Below the pieces are notes generated by a model, which ran no database searches, was not told where the DNA came from, and saw only the letters and a program-made list of their open reading frames with translations. Below, in pieces: positions 26,804 to 36,687 of a stretch of DNA of 64,000 bases (the first letter of the stretch is position 1; every line of letters starts with the position of its first letter). Position numbers and translations under genes: made by a program. Source of the DNA: Amycolatopsis solani (GTDB lineage: Bacteria; Actinomycetota; Actinomycetes; Mycobacteriales; Pseudonocardiaceae); contig NZ_JAWQJT010000001.1 of NCBI RefSeq assembly GCF_033441515.1, positions 4,216,001 through 4,280,000 on the forward strand, read 5' to 3'.

Positions 26804-27274
26804 ATGACCAATCCCTACGGCCAGCAGCAGCCCTACGGCCAGCAGCCGCAGCAGCCGGGTTACGGCCCGCCGTCCGGTGGCATGCCCGCGCCCTACGGCC
26901 AGCCTGCGCCGTACGGCCAGCCCGCTCCGTACGGCCAGCCGCCCACCGGTGGGTTCGGCGCCCCCGGCTACGGCGGCATGCCCGGCGGTGGTGGCGACAT
27001 CAACCAGATCAAGGACTACAAGGGCTGGGCGATCGGCTGCATCTTCCTCTTCTGGATCCTCGCGATCTTCGCGATCATGAAGTCCAACGAGGTCCAGACG
27101 TACAAGATGCAGGGCAACTACGCGATGGCGGAGCAGGCGTCGAAGACGACCAAGACGCTCTGCCTGATCGCCACCATCATCGGTGGGCTCAGCTGCGTGA
27201 CCGTGATCATCGTCTGGATCATCGCGCTCGCCGCGGCCTCCAGCGTCAGCTACTGCACGGGCTACTACTGCTGA
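26804..27274 (+). CDS. CD225/dispanin-family membrane protein 3
   Basis: A 156-residue protein with a repetitive N-terminus (about 1-68, PYGQP units) and a CD225-like membrane region: DYKGWAIGCIFLFWILAIFAI, then KSNEVQTYKMQGNYAMAEQASKTTK between two helices. It lacks the double-cysteine seen in the other two copies and ends in a Cys/Tyr-rich tail (SVSYCTGYYC). The ATG at 26804 is preferred to a TTG at 26789. It follows the RDD gene by 63 bp and may share its regulation. Confidence 0.84.
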   Translation: MTNPYGQQQPYGQQPQQPGYGPPSGGMPAPYGQPAPYGQPAPYGQPPTGGFGAPGYGGMPGGGGDINQIKDYKGWAIGCIFLFWILAIFAIMKSNEVQTYKMQGNYAMAEQASKTTKTLCLIATIIGGLSCVTVIIVWIIALAAASSVSYCTGYYC

Positions 27275-27326
27275 TTCCCGCGGGGCGCACCACCCCGGCA
27301 TCGCCCGGAAGTGGGACGATGTCGGG

Positions 27327-28130
27327 GTGGTGAACCTCTACCGCGACACCGGGGTGGTGTTGCGCACGCACAAGCTGGGTGAAGCCGACCGGATCGTCAC
27401 CCTGCTGACCCGGCGGCACGGCAAGGTCCGCGCCGTCGCGAAGGGCGTGCGGCGGACGTCGTCCCGCTTCGGGGCCCGGCTGGAGCCGTTCGGCCACGTC
27501 GACGTGCAGTTCTACACCGGGCGCACGCTCGACGTGATCACGCAGGTCGAGACCGTCGACGCGTTCCAGCTGCCGCTGGTCGCCGACTACCAGCGCTACA
27601 CCGCGGCCAGCGCGATCGCCGAAACCGCGGACCGGCTCTCGGCCGAAGAGGGCGAACCGGTGCTCAAGCTCTACCTCCTCGTCTGCGGCGCGCTGCGGTC
27701 CCTCGCCGCCGGGGAGCGTGACGCGTCCCTCGTGCTCGACGCGTTCTTCCTCCGCGCGATGTCCTACGCCGGCTGGGCGCCCGCGCTCACCGAGTGCGCC
27801 CGCTGCGGCCTGCCGGGCCCGCACGTCGCGTTCAGCGTCGCCGCGGGCGGCTCGATGTGCCAGGACTGCCGGATCCCCGGCTGCGTGCACCCCGCGCCCG
27901 AGGTCCTCGACCTGCTCACCGCCCTCCTGCACGGCGAATGGCCGCTGGCCGAGTCGACCCTGCCCGGCACCCGCCGGGACGCCAGCGGCCTGGTCGCTGC
28001 CCACCTGCAGTGGCACCTGGAGCGTCAGCTCCGGTCGCTTCCGTTGGTCGAGCGACGTGCCCGGGAAGCGGCGGTGTCCTCCGGGGCTTCGCCCCGAGCC
28101 CCCGAAAGACAGGCGGTGCCCGGGCAGTAG
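27327..28130 (+). CDS. recO: DNA repair protein RecO
   Basis: A 267-residue recombination mediator. An N-terminal OB fold (about 1-80, [31 protein letters not shown]) precedes a helical domain with a zinc-finger cluster (CARCGLPG and [10 protein letters not shown]). It acts with RecR in RecF-pathway loading of RecA. Tandem GTG codons at 27327 and 27330 are both possible starts. It precedes uppS, the order known from mycobacteria. Confidence 0.95.
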   Translation: MVNLYRDTGVVLRTHKLGEADRIVTLLTRRHGKVRAVAKGVRRTSSRFGARLEPFGHVDVQFYTGRTLDVITQVETVDAFQLPLVADYQRYTAASAIAETADRLSAEEGEPVLKLYLLVCGALRSLAAGERDASLVLDAFFLRAMSYAGWAPALTECARCGLPGPHVAFSVAAGGSMCQDCRIPGCVHPAPEVLDLLTALLHGEWPLAESTLPGTRRDASGLVAAHLQWHLERQLRSLPLVERRAREAAVSSGASPRAPERQAVPGQ

Positions 28131-28170
28131 GGTCGGGCTGACCGGTTTCACCCATCCAGGGAGGCTCGCA

Positions 28171-28986
28171 GTGCTGCGCAGGGGACGCGAGAACAAGGCG
28201 TCGCGGTACGAGCTGCGTGCCCCGGATCCGCACCCCTCGGGCGCGGTGCCGCCGGAAATCCCGCGCGAGCTGGTCCCGAAGCACGTCGCACTGGTCATGG
28301 ACGGCAACGGCCGCTGGGCCAACCAGCGCGGCCTGCCCCGGATCGAAGGCCACAAGCGCGGCGAAGCGGTGATGATCGACGTCGCCGCCGGCGCCGTCGA
28401 AATCGGCGTCAAGTGGCTCTCGGTGTACGCGTTCTCGACGGAGAACTGGAAGCGCAGCCCCGAAGAGGTGCGGTTCCTGATGGGCTTCAACCGCGACACC
28501 ATCCGCCGCCAGGTCGACTACCTCGGCTCGATCGGCGTGCGCATCCGGTGGGCGGGCCGCCGTCCCAAGCTGTGGGCTTCGGTGATCAAGGAGCTGCAGG
28601 CGGCCGAGGAGAAGACCAAGCACAACACGGCGCTGAACATGACGATGTGCGTCAACTACGGCGGCCGCGCCGAGCTGGGCGACGCGATGCAGCGGATCGC
28701 TCGCGACGTCGCGGACGGCAAGCTCGACCCGGGCAAGGTCACCGAGAAGACCATCGGGAAGTACCTGTACCAGCCGGACATGCCCGACGTGGACCTGTTC
28801 CTGCGGCCTTCGGGGGAGCAGCGGACGTCGAACTTCCTGCTGTGGCAGTCCGCGTACGCCGAGATGGTCTACCAGGACACGCTGTTCCCGGACTTCGACC
28901 GGACGCACCTGTGGCGGGCCTGCCTGGAGTTCGCGAAGCGGGATCGCCGCTTCGGCGGCGCCGTCGACCAGGCGGCTTCCTCGTGA
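28171..28986 (+). CDS. uppS: Polyprenyl (undecaprenyl/decaprenyl) diphosphate synthase, cis-type
   Basis: A 271-residue cis-prenyltransferase. The substrate motif is [12 protein letters not shown] with D44, and the C-terminal [20 protein letters not shown] motif is complete. It makes the lipid carrier for cell-wall synthesis in the membrane-associated cytoplasm. The start is GTG 28171 (GGGAGGC upstream); longer frames overlap recO. The stop overlaps the GTG of the next gene. Chain length (C50 or C55) is not certain from sequence. Confidence 0.95.
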   Translation: MLRRGRENKASRYELRAPDPHPSGAVPPEIPRELVPKHVALVMDGNGRWANQRGLPRIEGHKRGEAVMIDVAAGAVEIGVKWLSVYAFSTENWKRSPEEVRFLMGFNRDTIRRQVDYLGSIGVRIRWAGRRPKLWASVIKELQAAEEKTKHNTALNMTMCVNYGGRAELGDAMQRIARDVADGKLDPGKVTEKTIGKYLYQPDMPDVDLFLRPSGEQRTSNFLLWQSAYAEMVYQDTLFPDFDRTHLWRACLEFAKRDRRFGGAVDQAASS

Positions 28987-29408
28987 GCGCGACCGAGGCG
29001 GCGGAGACCGGGGAGCTGCTGACGCAGGCGAAGGAAGCGCTCGAGCGGTACCTCGAGGTCCGCGTCGACGACGACGGCGCGCTGACGTTCTCCCACGGCG
29101 ACGTCCCGTGCGTCATCCAGGCGACCCGGCTCGGCGAGGGGCTCACCGTGCTCTCGCTGACCTGCGTGGTCGCCTGGGACTTGGCGGACGGACCGGAGCT
29201 GTCGATCGCGGTCGCCGAGCGGGCGGGGCAGGGGCTGTTCGGGACGCTCGGCGTCGGGCACACCGACTCCGGGGTCGATGTGACGCTGCGGTACGCGTTC
29301 CCGGCCGCGGGCCTGGACGCGGCGGCGCTGGGGACGTTGCTCATGCTGGTCGTGTCGACGGCCTCGCAGCTGCGGACGGATTTGCCGGGTATCGGGTCCG
29401 CCGGGTAA
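28983..29408 (+). CDS. YbjN-like hypothetical protein
   Basis: A 141-residue protein, mixed alpha/beta: a leading helix ([17 protein letters not shown]), a sheet region ([31 protein letters not shown]) and a C-terminal helix. The pattern resembles YbjN/type III chaperone-like folds, though I am not certain. It starts at GTG 28983 in a 4-bp overlap with uppS. Mycobacteria have a comparable small gene between uppS and the zinc regulators. No catalytic motif. Confidence 0.72.
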   Translation: MSATEAAETGELLTQAKEALERYLEVRVDDDGALTFSHGDVPCVIQATRLGEGLTVLSLTCVVAWDLADGPELSIAVAERAGQGLFGTLGVGHTDSGVDVTLRYAFPAAGLDAAALGTLLMLVVSTASQLRTDLPGIGSAG

Positions 29409-29504
29409 CCCACACGGGGTGGAGATTCCGCCGCGAACGGCGGATTCCGGTCGGAAACGGACCGTATCCGTCCTTTCGCGGCCCGTGCGGGTCACTTCCT
29501 GTCG

Positions 29505-30542
29505 GTGGGCACTGGCATCATCGTCGTCGTGAACATCGTTTCCACTTCCGGCACCGAGCCCGGCCGGCGCGTGCGCCGCTTCCGGATCAGCTCGGTCGAG
29601 GTGCTGTGCGCGATCCTGCTCATCGCGATCCTCGGCCAGGGCTGGCTGCAGCAGCTGTTCGACGTGCCCGCGCTGCGCACCGGCTCGACCGTGTTCGTCG
29701 CCGTCTGCGTGCAGGCGCTGCCGTTCCTGGTGCTGGGAGTGCTGATCAGCGGGGCCATCGCGGCGTTCGTGCCCGCCCGCGTGCTGGAGAAGGTGCTGCC
29801 CCGCCGTCCCGGTGCGGCGGTCGGCGTGGCCGGCCTGGCCGGGGTCGCGCTGCCGGGCTGCGAGTGCGCGTCGGTACCGGTCGCGCGCCGGCTGATGGGG
29901 CAGGGCGTGGCCCCGGCCGCGGCGCTGACGTTCCTGCTGGCGGCGCCGGCGGTGAACCCGGTGGTGCTGGTGGCCACCGCGGTCGCGTTCCCCGGCAAGC
30001 CGGAGATGGTACTGGCCCGCTTCGCCGGCTCGCTGGCGACAGCGGTGGTGATGGGCTGGCTGTGGGCCCGCTGGGGCAAGCTCGAGTGGATCACCGCCCG
30101 TGCGCTGCGCCGCCTCCCGGAGGTGCCGAGCGGACAGCGGTGGCGGGTGTTCGCCGAGACGGCCCGCACGGACCTGGTGGAGGCGGGCGGCTTCCTGGTG
30201 CTGGGCGCGCTGATCTCGTCGGCGCTGAACGTGCTGGTCCCGGCGAAGTGGTTCGGCGTATTGGGCGACCAGCTGGTGCTCGGCGTGCTGGTGATGGCGG
30301 TGCTCGCGGTGGTGCTGGCGCTCTGCAGCGAGGCGGACGCCTTCGTGGCCGCGTCCCTGACGGCGTTGCCACTGCTGCCGAAGCTGGTGTTCCTGGTCGT
30401 CGGCCCGGCGGTGGACGTCAAGCTGTTCGCGCTGCAGGCGGGCACGTTCGGCAAGTCGTTCGCGATCCGCTTCGCCCCGGCAACGTTCGCGGTGGCCACA
30501 GCCTGCGCGGTCGCCGCCGGCGTCCTGGTGGGAGTGTCGTGA
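29505..30542 (+). CDS. Permease of the DUF318/ArsP-like family
   Basis: A 345-residue membrane protein with about eight helices and the family signature GVALPGCECASVPVARRLMG, followed by LLAAPAVNPVV. Family members move metals or metalloids or organic cargo; several are repressed by zinc regulators. The next gene encodes the usual TIGR03943-type partner, and Zur/SmtB genes lie 1 kb away, so zinc-related transport is the best inference. The first GTG (29505) and a GTG at 29529 are both possible starts. Confidence 0.83.
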   Translation: MGTGIIVVVNIVSTSGTEPGRRVRRFRISSVEVLCAILLIAILGQGWLQQLFDVPALRTGSTVFVAVCVQALPFLVLGVLISGAIAAFVPARVLEKVLPRRPGAAVGVAGLAGVALPGCECASVPVARRLMGQGVAPAAALTFLLAAPAVNPVVLVATAVAFPGKPEMVLARFAGSLATAVVMGWLWARWGKLEWITARALRRLPEVPSGQRWRVFAETARTDLVEAGGFLVLGALISSALNVLVPAKWFGVLGDQLVLGVLVMAVLAVVLALCSEADAFVAASLTALPLLPKLVFLVVGPAVDVKLFALQAGTFGKSFAIRFAPATFAVATACAVAAGVLVGVS

Positions 30543-31414
30543 AGCGCGAGACGCAGAACATCCTGCTGCTGTTGCTGGGCGGCGCCCTGATCAAGATCGC
30601 GGTCAACGGCGACTACTTGAGGTACGTGAAACCGGCCCAGCAACCCTGGATCATCACCGGCGGCGCGGTGATGGTGCTCCTGGGAGCGGTCGCGATCGTG
30701 CGCGACCTCCTGTCCGCCCGCGCCGGCGCAACCCCGGAGGAGTTCTCGGCCGCCCCGGTCGACGACCACGCCCACTCGGCCCCTCCGGCCGGGCGAGGTG
30801 CGGCCCTGGGCGCGTCGGCCGCGCCAGACCGCCTGCCCGCGCCGGACCGCTCGGCCACGTCGGCCGCGCCAGACCACCCAGTCGCCCCGGCCGACGGTCA
30901 CGGTCATGCCCACTCGGCCCGCCCGGCCTGGCTGCTGCTGGTCCCGGTCCTAGCCGTGTTCCTGGTGGCACCCCCAGCCCTAGGCGCGGACTCGGTGATC
31001 CGCACGGAAGCGAGGGTCCCGGCCAGCGCGGCAGCAGCCAACGCGGCCTCCTTCCCACCCCTCCCGGCGGGCGACCCGGTTCCCCTCGCGGTCAACGAGT
31101 TCGTCAGCCGAGCAGGCTGGGACGCGGCAGGCACCTTGAACGGCCGCACCGTCGCCCTGACCGGGTTCGTCGTCCACACCGACGGCGGCACCCTGCTGGC
31201 CCGCCTGGTGATCAGCTGCTGCGCGGCCGACGCGTTCCCGGTGACGGTCCGCCTCCGCGGCGGCGAAGCCGACCACCTGGCGAGCGACGCGTGGATCCGC
31301 GTGACGGGCCAGGTGGTCCCCGGCACCGCCACGAGGACCAACAGCTACACGCCCGACTTAACCCCGGCCTCGCTGGCGACGGTCCCGGCCCCGAAGGATC
31401 CTTACGAGTACTGA
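30539..31414 (+). CDS. TIGR03943-family permease subunit with His-rich linker
   Basis: A 291-residue protein. Two N-terminal helices (LLLLLGGALIKIAV and a second near 40-55) are followed by a variable linker rich in His/Ala/Pro (DDHAHSAPPA, DGHGHAHSARPA), a third helix, and an external domain containing LARLVISCCAADAFPV and TGQVVPG. Histidine clusters and the CC pair suggest metal binding. It overlaps the permease gene (GTGA), so they work together. Zinc or cobalt handling is inferred from the family and the Zur/SmtB neighbours. Confidence 0.82.
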   Translation: MKRETQNILLLLLGGALIKIAVNGDYLRYVKPAQQPWIITGGAVMVLLGAVAIVRDLLSARAGATPEEFSAAPVDDHAHSAPPAGRGAALGASAAPDRLPAPDRSATSAAPDHPVAPADGHGHAHSARPAWLLLVPVLAVFLVAPPALGADSVIRTEARVPASAAAANAASFPPLPAGDPVPLAVNEFVSRAGWDAAGTLNGRTVALTGFVVHTDGGTLLARLVISCCAADAFPVTVRLRGGEADHLASDAWIRVTGQVVPGTATRTNSYTPDLTPASLATVPAPKDPYEY

Positions 31415-31416
31415 CA

Positions 31417-31491
31417 TTCGTCCAAGACGGACGACCGGAGCAGGCACCGCCCCTGCTGCTCATCCACGGCTCGAGTGCCTACACGCGCGAA
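31417..31491 (+). pseudogene. Relic of an alpha/beta-hydrolase N-terminus
   Basis: Directly after the permease-subunit stop, one frame reads FVQDGRPEQAPPLLLIHGSS, matching the start of alpha/beta-fold hydrolases including the oxyanion HG motif. It has no start codon in place and coding similarity stops after about 25 codons, before the zur gene. It is probably a remnant; coincidence is possible. Confidence 0.3.
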
Positions 31492-31539
31492 CCCGGCCCG
31501 ACGGCCAATCCCGCGCGCCAGCCGCGCACCGGGCCCGGC

Positions 31540-31953
31540 TCAGTGCTCCGCGCAGGTGCCGGTGATCTCCACCGTGTGCGAGATCTCCGAAAAGCCGTGC
31601 TCGCTCGCGATCTTCTCCGCCCACCGCTCGACCGCCGGTCCCTCGACCTCCACCGTCCGCCCGCACACCCGGCACACCAGGTGATGGTGGTGGTGCGCCG
31701 AACACCGCCGGTAGATCGCCTCGCCCGAGTCCGTGCGCAGCACGTCGATCTCGCCGGCCTCCGACAGTGACTGCAGGGTGCGGTACACCGTCGTCAGGCC
31801 GATGCCGTCGCCGCGTTTGCGCAGCTCGTCATGCAGTTCCTGGGCGGAGCGGAAGTCGTCGACGGTGCTCAGCAGCTCGACGACCGCGGCTCGCTGGCGG
31901 GTCGATCGGCGCCCGGGCACCGGGGCCTGGCTGCGCGGCGCGGCGGGGTTCAT
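31540..31953 (-). CDS. zur: Fur-family zinc uptake regulator
   Basis: A 137-residue Fur-family protein. The winged helix is at about 15-80 (RQRAAVVELLSTVDDFRSAQ, GIGLTTVYRTLQSLSEAGEI). The metal-sensing segment RRCSAHHHHHLVCRVCG contains the poly-His stretch and CxxC structural zinc site, and a C-terminal HTVEITGTC completes it. It represses zinc-uptake genes when zinc is plentiful. The ATG at 31953 shares a base with the smtB stop (TGATG), the same arrangement as the zinc-responsive smtB-furB operon of mycobacteria. Confidence 0.93.
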   Translation of the reverse strand: MNPAAPRSQAPVPGRRSTRQRAAVVELLSTVDDFRSAQELHDELRKRGDGIGLTTVYRTLQSLSEAGEIDVLRTDSGEAIYRRCSAHHHHHLVCRVCGRTVEVEGPAVERWAEKIASEHGFSEISHTVEITGTCAEH

Positions 31954-32312
31954 CACTTTCCTTCCTGCACGTGGGCGACGGCGTCGACCACGATGTGCGC
32001 CAGGTGGTCGTCGGCGAGCCGGTAGACGACCTCGCGGCCGCGGCGTTCGCCCTGCACCACCCCGGCGGTCTTCAGCACCCGCAGGTGCTGGCTGATCAGC
32101 GGCTGCGCGACGTCGAGGGCGTCCACCAGCTCGTGCACGCACCGGTCGGCGGCCCGCAGCTGCAGCACGATCGCGATCCGGACCGGCGCGGCCAGCGCGC
32201 GCAGCAGGTCGCCCGCGTCCGTCAGTACCGACGGTGACGGGTGCACCGGCGCCGGACCCGGCGCGCACTCCGCGAGACCCGGCTGGGCACCACTCCCGGT
32301 CACCGTCGCCAT
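31953..32312 (-). CDS. smtB: ArsR/SmtB-family zinc-responsive repressor
   Basis: Encodes 119 residues from the ATG at 32312, which has a GGAGG site; an ATG at 32357 is an alternative. The winged helix runs RALAAPVRIAIVLQL, CVHELVDALDVAQPLISQHL, REVVYRLADDHLAHIV. The alpha-5 metal site is canonical: the D-x-H ... H-x-x-E pattern appears in ADDHLAHIVVDAVAHVQE. Such proteins release DNA when zinc binds. It is the first gene of a two-gene operon with zur. Confidence 0.92.
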   Translation of the reverse strand: MATVTGSGAQPGLAECAPGPAPVHPSPSVLTDAGDLLRALAAPVRIAIVLQLRAADRCVHELVDALDVAQPLISQHLRVLKTAGVVQGERRGREVVYRLADDHLAHIVVDAVAHVQEGK

Positions 32313-32579
32313 GCCCGCCTCCACCCTGCCCGTCCGGACCATGAATTCCGTAGTCATTGCCAGTAACGGCCTCGCCCATCCTAGTGTTCCCCCGGACGGG
32401 AGCCCCGCCCCGGCGGCGAGCTGCGGGGTACGGCTGGTGGTATTACCCCGTTCGGGTGAGTTCGTGGGATATTGGCTCTTCGGCTTCGCATGTAGTGGCC
32501 GACGGTGCAAGGTTGTCGCGGAGCGTTTCGTCGCTTCTCGGTACGCCGGCGCCGCGCCCGAGCAGACCAGTGGGGAGAC

Positions 32580-33668
32580 ATGACCCGTTTCGCAACAAAA
32601 GCAGCCGCGCTGACGGCTGTGGTGTTCCCGCTGGTCGGAGTGGGTTTGGCCGGAGCGCAGACGCAGGCCGTCGACGAAAAGACCGGGCCGGTCTCGTTCG
32701 CGAACATCGCGTCGGTCCGGATCGGCGGCGAAGGCCAGCGCGGCGGTGCCCTCATCACCGAAACGCAGCGCTCGCCGCTGCTGCCGGGCCAGTCGAAGCT
32801 CGGCACGGATCGCGTCACCGTCCCCAAGGACGACGGCGAGCGCGCGACCTTCGGCGGGCACTACCAGATCGACCTCGGCCGCTACAGCCCGTCGCAGAAC
32901 CCGTACCCGCCGGGTGTCGCGAGCCGCGACCACAACGTCGTCGCCGCACTGCAGGCGACCACCGTGCCCACCGCCGTGGCGGAGACGAACTACGCGCTCC
33001 GCGACGTCTGGCAGGGCGCGGCGAAGCCGGTCGACAACACCGTGCTCGTGCTCGAAGGCGCGAAGTCGGCGGTGGACTGCACCGGTCCCGCCAAGCTCAC
33101 CGCCACCACGTCCGTCGCGCGGCTGTGGGTGCGCCAGTCCGACGGCGCGCTCGGCATCGTCCCGGTGCCCGGCGGCAACGCGGGCCTCCAGCTGACCAAC
33201 CTGCGCCTGGGCCCGCCCGGCGAAATCACGAACGCGGACAAGGGCACCACGGTCTCCGACCTCAAGCTGACCCGCGTCGGCACGTTCGACCAGCTGATCC
33301 GGCAGGACGGCTGGCGCGGCGGCGACTTCACCGCGGTCGCCGGCTGGCGCGTCGAGATCACCACCCACGTCAAGGACGCGACCGGCGCCGCGCTGCAGGA
33401 CGTGCAGACGAACATCGTGCTCGGCGGGGTCAGCTGCTCGGTCCCGAAGGGGTTCGTCGCGAAGGCGGGCAACCAGGCGGGCGGCACGAGCGCGTCGCAG
33501 GCGGCGGTCCCGACGCAGGTCCCGGCCGGCTACCTCGGCGCGGCGGCCCCGGCGACCGACGGCGACGGCTCCCGCGTCCCGCTCGGCATCGGCCTGCTCT
33601 TCGGCGGTGTGTTCTTCGCGGCGGTCGCCCTGCTGCTCGGCCGGCGCCGCAAGTCCGGGACGGACTAG
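32580..33668 (+). CDS. Secreted, membrane-anchored surface protein linked to class F sortases
   Basis: A 362-residue protein with a signal peptide (1 to about 25, ending GAQTQA), a large extracellular beta-rich domain, a Gly/Ala/Ser linker near 305-330, a C-terminal helix (GIGLLFGGVFFAAVALLLG) and a positive tail RRRK. This is the layout of wall- or membrane-anchored surface proteins, but no clear LPxTG-type sorting motif was found. It is immediately followed by a class F sortase gene (GTG directly after the stop), so the two probably work together. The ATG at 32580 has GGGGAGA upstream. Function otherwise unknown. Confidence 0.78.
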   Translation: MTRFATKAAALTAVVFPLVGVGLAGAQTQAVDEKTGPVSFANIASVRIGGEGQRGGALITETQRSPLLPGQSKLGTDRVTVPKDDGERATFGGHYQIDLGRYSPSQNPYPPGVASRDHNVVAALQATTVPTAVAETNYALRDVWQGAAKPVDNTVLVLEGAKSAVDCTGPAKLTATTSVARLWVRQSDGALGIVPVPGGNAGLQLTNLRLGPPGEITNADKGTTVSDLKLTRVGTFDQLIRQDGWRGGDFTAVAGWRVEITTHVKDATGAALQDVQTNIVLGGVSCSVPKGFVAKAGNQAGGTSASQAAVPTQVPAGYLGAAAPATDGDGSRVPLGIGLLFGGVFFAAVALLLGRRRKSGTD

Positions 33669-34307
33669 GTGCTCCGCACCGCGCTGGCCGCCGTCGCGGC
33701 CGCGCTGGCCGTGGCCGCGTTCGCGGCCGGGATCGTCCTGCTGACGTGGCTGCCGCCGACGTCGGCGCCGCTCGCCGCGCCACCGCCCGGCACGCTGCCG
33801 GGCGAGAACGCGGCCCCGGCGGTGCTGCCCGCGGACAGTGAATCGGCGGCCCAGCAGCGCCCGGGCACGGTCCGCCTGCCCGACGGCGCGACCGCGCGGC
33901 TGGTCCGCACGGAGCTGACCGACACGGGCGTCCTGCCGATTCCCCGCGGGCTCGCGGACGCGGCCTGGTGGGGCGCGAAGCTGGGCGCGGACCGCGGCGC
34001 GGCGCTGCTGTCGGGCCACGTGAACTGGGAAGGGCAGCGCGGCCCGTTCGACGAGCTGTGGCGCACCCGGGCCGGGGACGAGGTGAGCATCGTCGACGCC
34101 CGCGGCGGCCGCTGGGTCTACCGCGTCGACGAGGTGGTCACGCTCCCGAAGGAGACGCTCCCGCAGCAGGCCCGGCGCTGGTTCGGCCAGGACGGCCCCC
34201 ACCGCCTGGTCCTGGTCACCTGCGGCGGCGACTACGTGGGCGGCACCGAGGGGTACGACGAGAACCGCCTGGTCACGGCGAAGCTGGTCACCCGCCCGAC
34301 CGGCTGA
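33669..34307 (+). CDS. Class F sortase 1
   Basis: A 212-residue protein with one N-terminal membrane helix (1-29) and a class F sortase domain. The catalytic residues are H117 (SGHVNW), C185 (LVTCGG) and R200 (DENRLV). Class F sortases are actinobacterial and mostly uncharacterised transpeptidases at the outer membrane face. The GTG start directly follows the TAG of the surface-protein gene. A close paralogue lies 170 bp downstream beyond a large hairpin. Confidence 0.92.
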   Translation: MLRTALAAVAAALAVAAFAAGIVLLTWLPPTSAPLAAPPPGTLPGENAAPAVLPADSESAAQQRPGTVRLPDGATARLVRTELTDTGVLPIPRGLADAAWWGAKLGADRGAALLSGHVNWEGQRGPFDELWRTRAGDEVSIVDARGGRWVYRVDEVVTLPKETLPQQARRWFGQDGPHRLVLVTCGGDYVGGTEGYDENRLVTAKLVTRPTG

Positions 34308-34323
34308 TCCCCGCCCGCTGAAC

Positions 34324-34376
34324 GACGTGAATGACTCATTCCTGTCGTGAGACGACAGGAATGAGTCATTCACGTC
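34324..34376. terminator. Long perfect hairpin containing TGAATGASTCATTCA units
   Basis: Perfect 25-bp inverted repeat with arms 34324-34348 and 34352-34376 and a 3-nt loop. Each arm holds a GTGAATGACTCATTCC-type core, related to the hairpin at 5714-5766. It separates the two class F sortase genes and should be a strong terminator or a mobile palindromic repeat. Confidence 0.8.
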
Positions 34377-34475
34377 ATCGACCCCCCCGGCCGCGAGCCG
34401 GACTCGATGCAACCTCCCACGCCCGCCACCGCATGTGTTCCTCCGCCAAGTCACCGAGCGAAGGAGCCCGACCCC

Positions 34476-35120
34476 ATGCAGGAGCAGAACCCGGCCGAAC
34501 GGAAACCGGGCGCCGGCCGCTGGTGGATCGTCGGCGTCGCCGGAGCGTTCGTCGTCGCCGCGCTCGTCGCCACCCTGCTCATCTTCACCGGAAAGGATGA
34601 ACCCGCGGTCGCGAACGCGCCCGTTCCCGTCGCGAACCAGCCCGCCGGCCGGCAGACCACCCAGGACGCCGGTCGCGATCCCGCGAACCTGAGCCTGCCC
34701 GGCGGTGGTGCCGCGAAGCTCGTCCAGGAAGACCTCGACGCGAACGGCGCGCTCAAGATCCCCGAAGGCCTCGGCGAAGCCGCCTGGTGGGGCGCGAAAC
34801 TCGGCGCCGACCACGGGGTCGCCCTGCTCTCCGGCCACGTCAACTGGAAGGGCAAGAAGGGCCCCTTCATGGAGCTCTGGCAGGTCAAGCAGGGCCAGGA
34901 GATCAAGCTGACCGACACCGCGGGCGGCGCCTGGGTCTACCGCGTCGACGCCACCGAGACCGTCCACAAGACCGACCTCGCGGGCCGCTCCGAGCAGCTC
35001 TTCGACCCCGACGGCCCGCACAAGCTGCTGCTGGTCACCTGCGGCGGCGAATACGTCGGCGGGACCGAGGGCTACGAGGACAACCGCGTCGTGACGGCGT
35101 CGCTGGTGTCGCGGCCGTAG
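34476..35120 (+). CDS. Class F sortase 2
   Basis: A 214-residue paralogue of the upstream sortase. A short cytoplasmic start and membrane helix (17-38) precede a proline-rich linker and the catalytic domain with H121 (SGHVNW), C189 (LVTCGG) and R204 (DNRVV). The ATG at 34476 has AAGGAG upstream. It is separately transcribed from the first sortase, judging by the intervening hairpin. Its substrate may differ from that of sortase 1. Confidence 0.92.
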   Translation: MQEQNPAERKPGAGRWWIVGVAGAFVVAALVATLLIFTGKDEPAVANAPVPVANQPAGRQTTQDAGRDPANLSLPGGGAAKLVQEDLDANGALKIPEGLGEAAWWGAKLGADHGVALLSGHVNWKGKKGPFMELWQVKQGQEIKLTDTAGGAWVYRVDATETVHKTDLAGRSEQLFDPDGPHKLLLVTCGGEYVGGTEGYEDNRVVTASLVSRP

Positions 35121-35203
35121 CCTGCGCGATAACCGCTGGGCCCCGGCGGATACCCTGGACGTTCTAGTCCGATAACCGTCCCCGCATGCTTCCGGAGCGT
35201 GGA

Positions 35204-36592
<1,389 letters not shown>

Positions 36593-36687
36593 ACCGCCCC
36601 GGAGCCCGGGTACCCCTGACACCTGTCACGGCCAGGTCGTGACGCACGGTCTGGGGTCCCGGGCCCGCCGGGCGGCAGCCTGGGGGC

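Noticed and set aside
31953..35021. A 1022-codon open frame on the minus strand across smtB, the surface protein and both sortases
   Set aside because: Only its last 119 codons (SmtB) look like protein. The rest is Arg/Gln/His-rich antisense of well-supported plus-strand genes, an effect of high GC.
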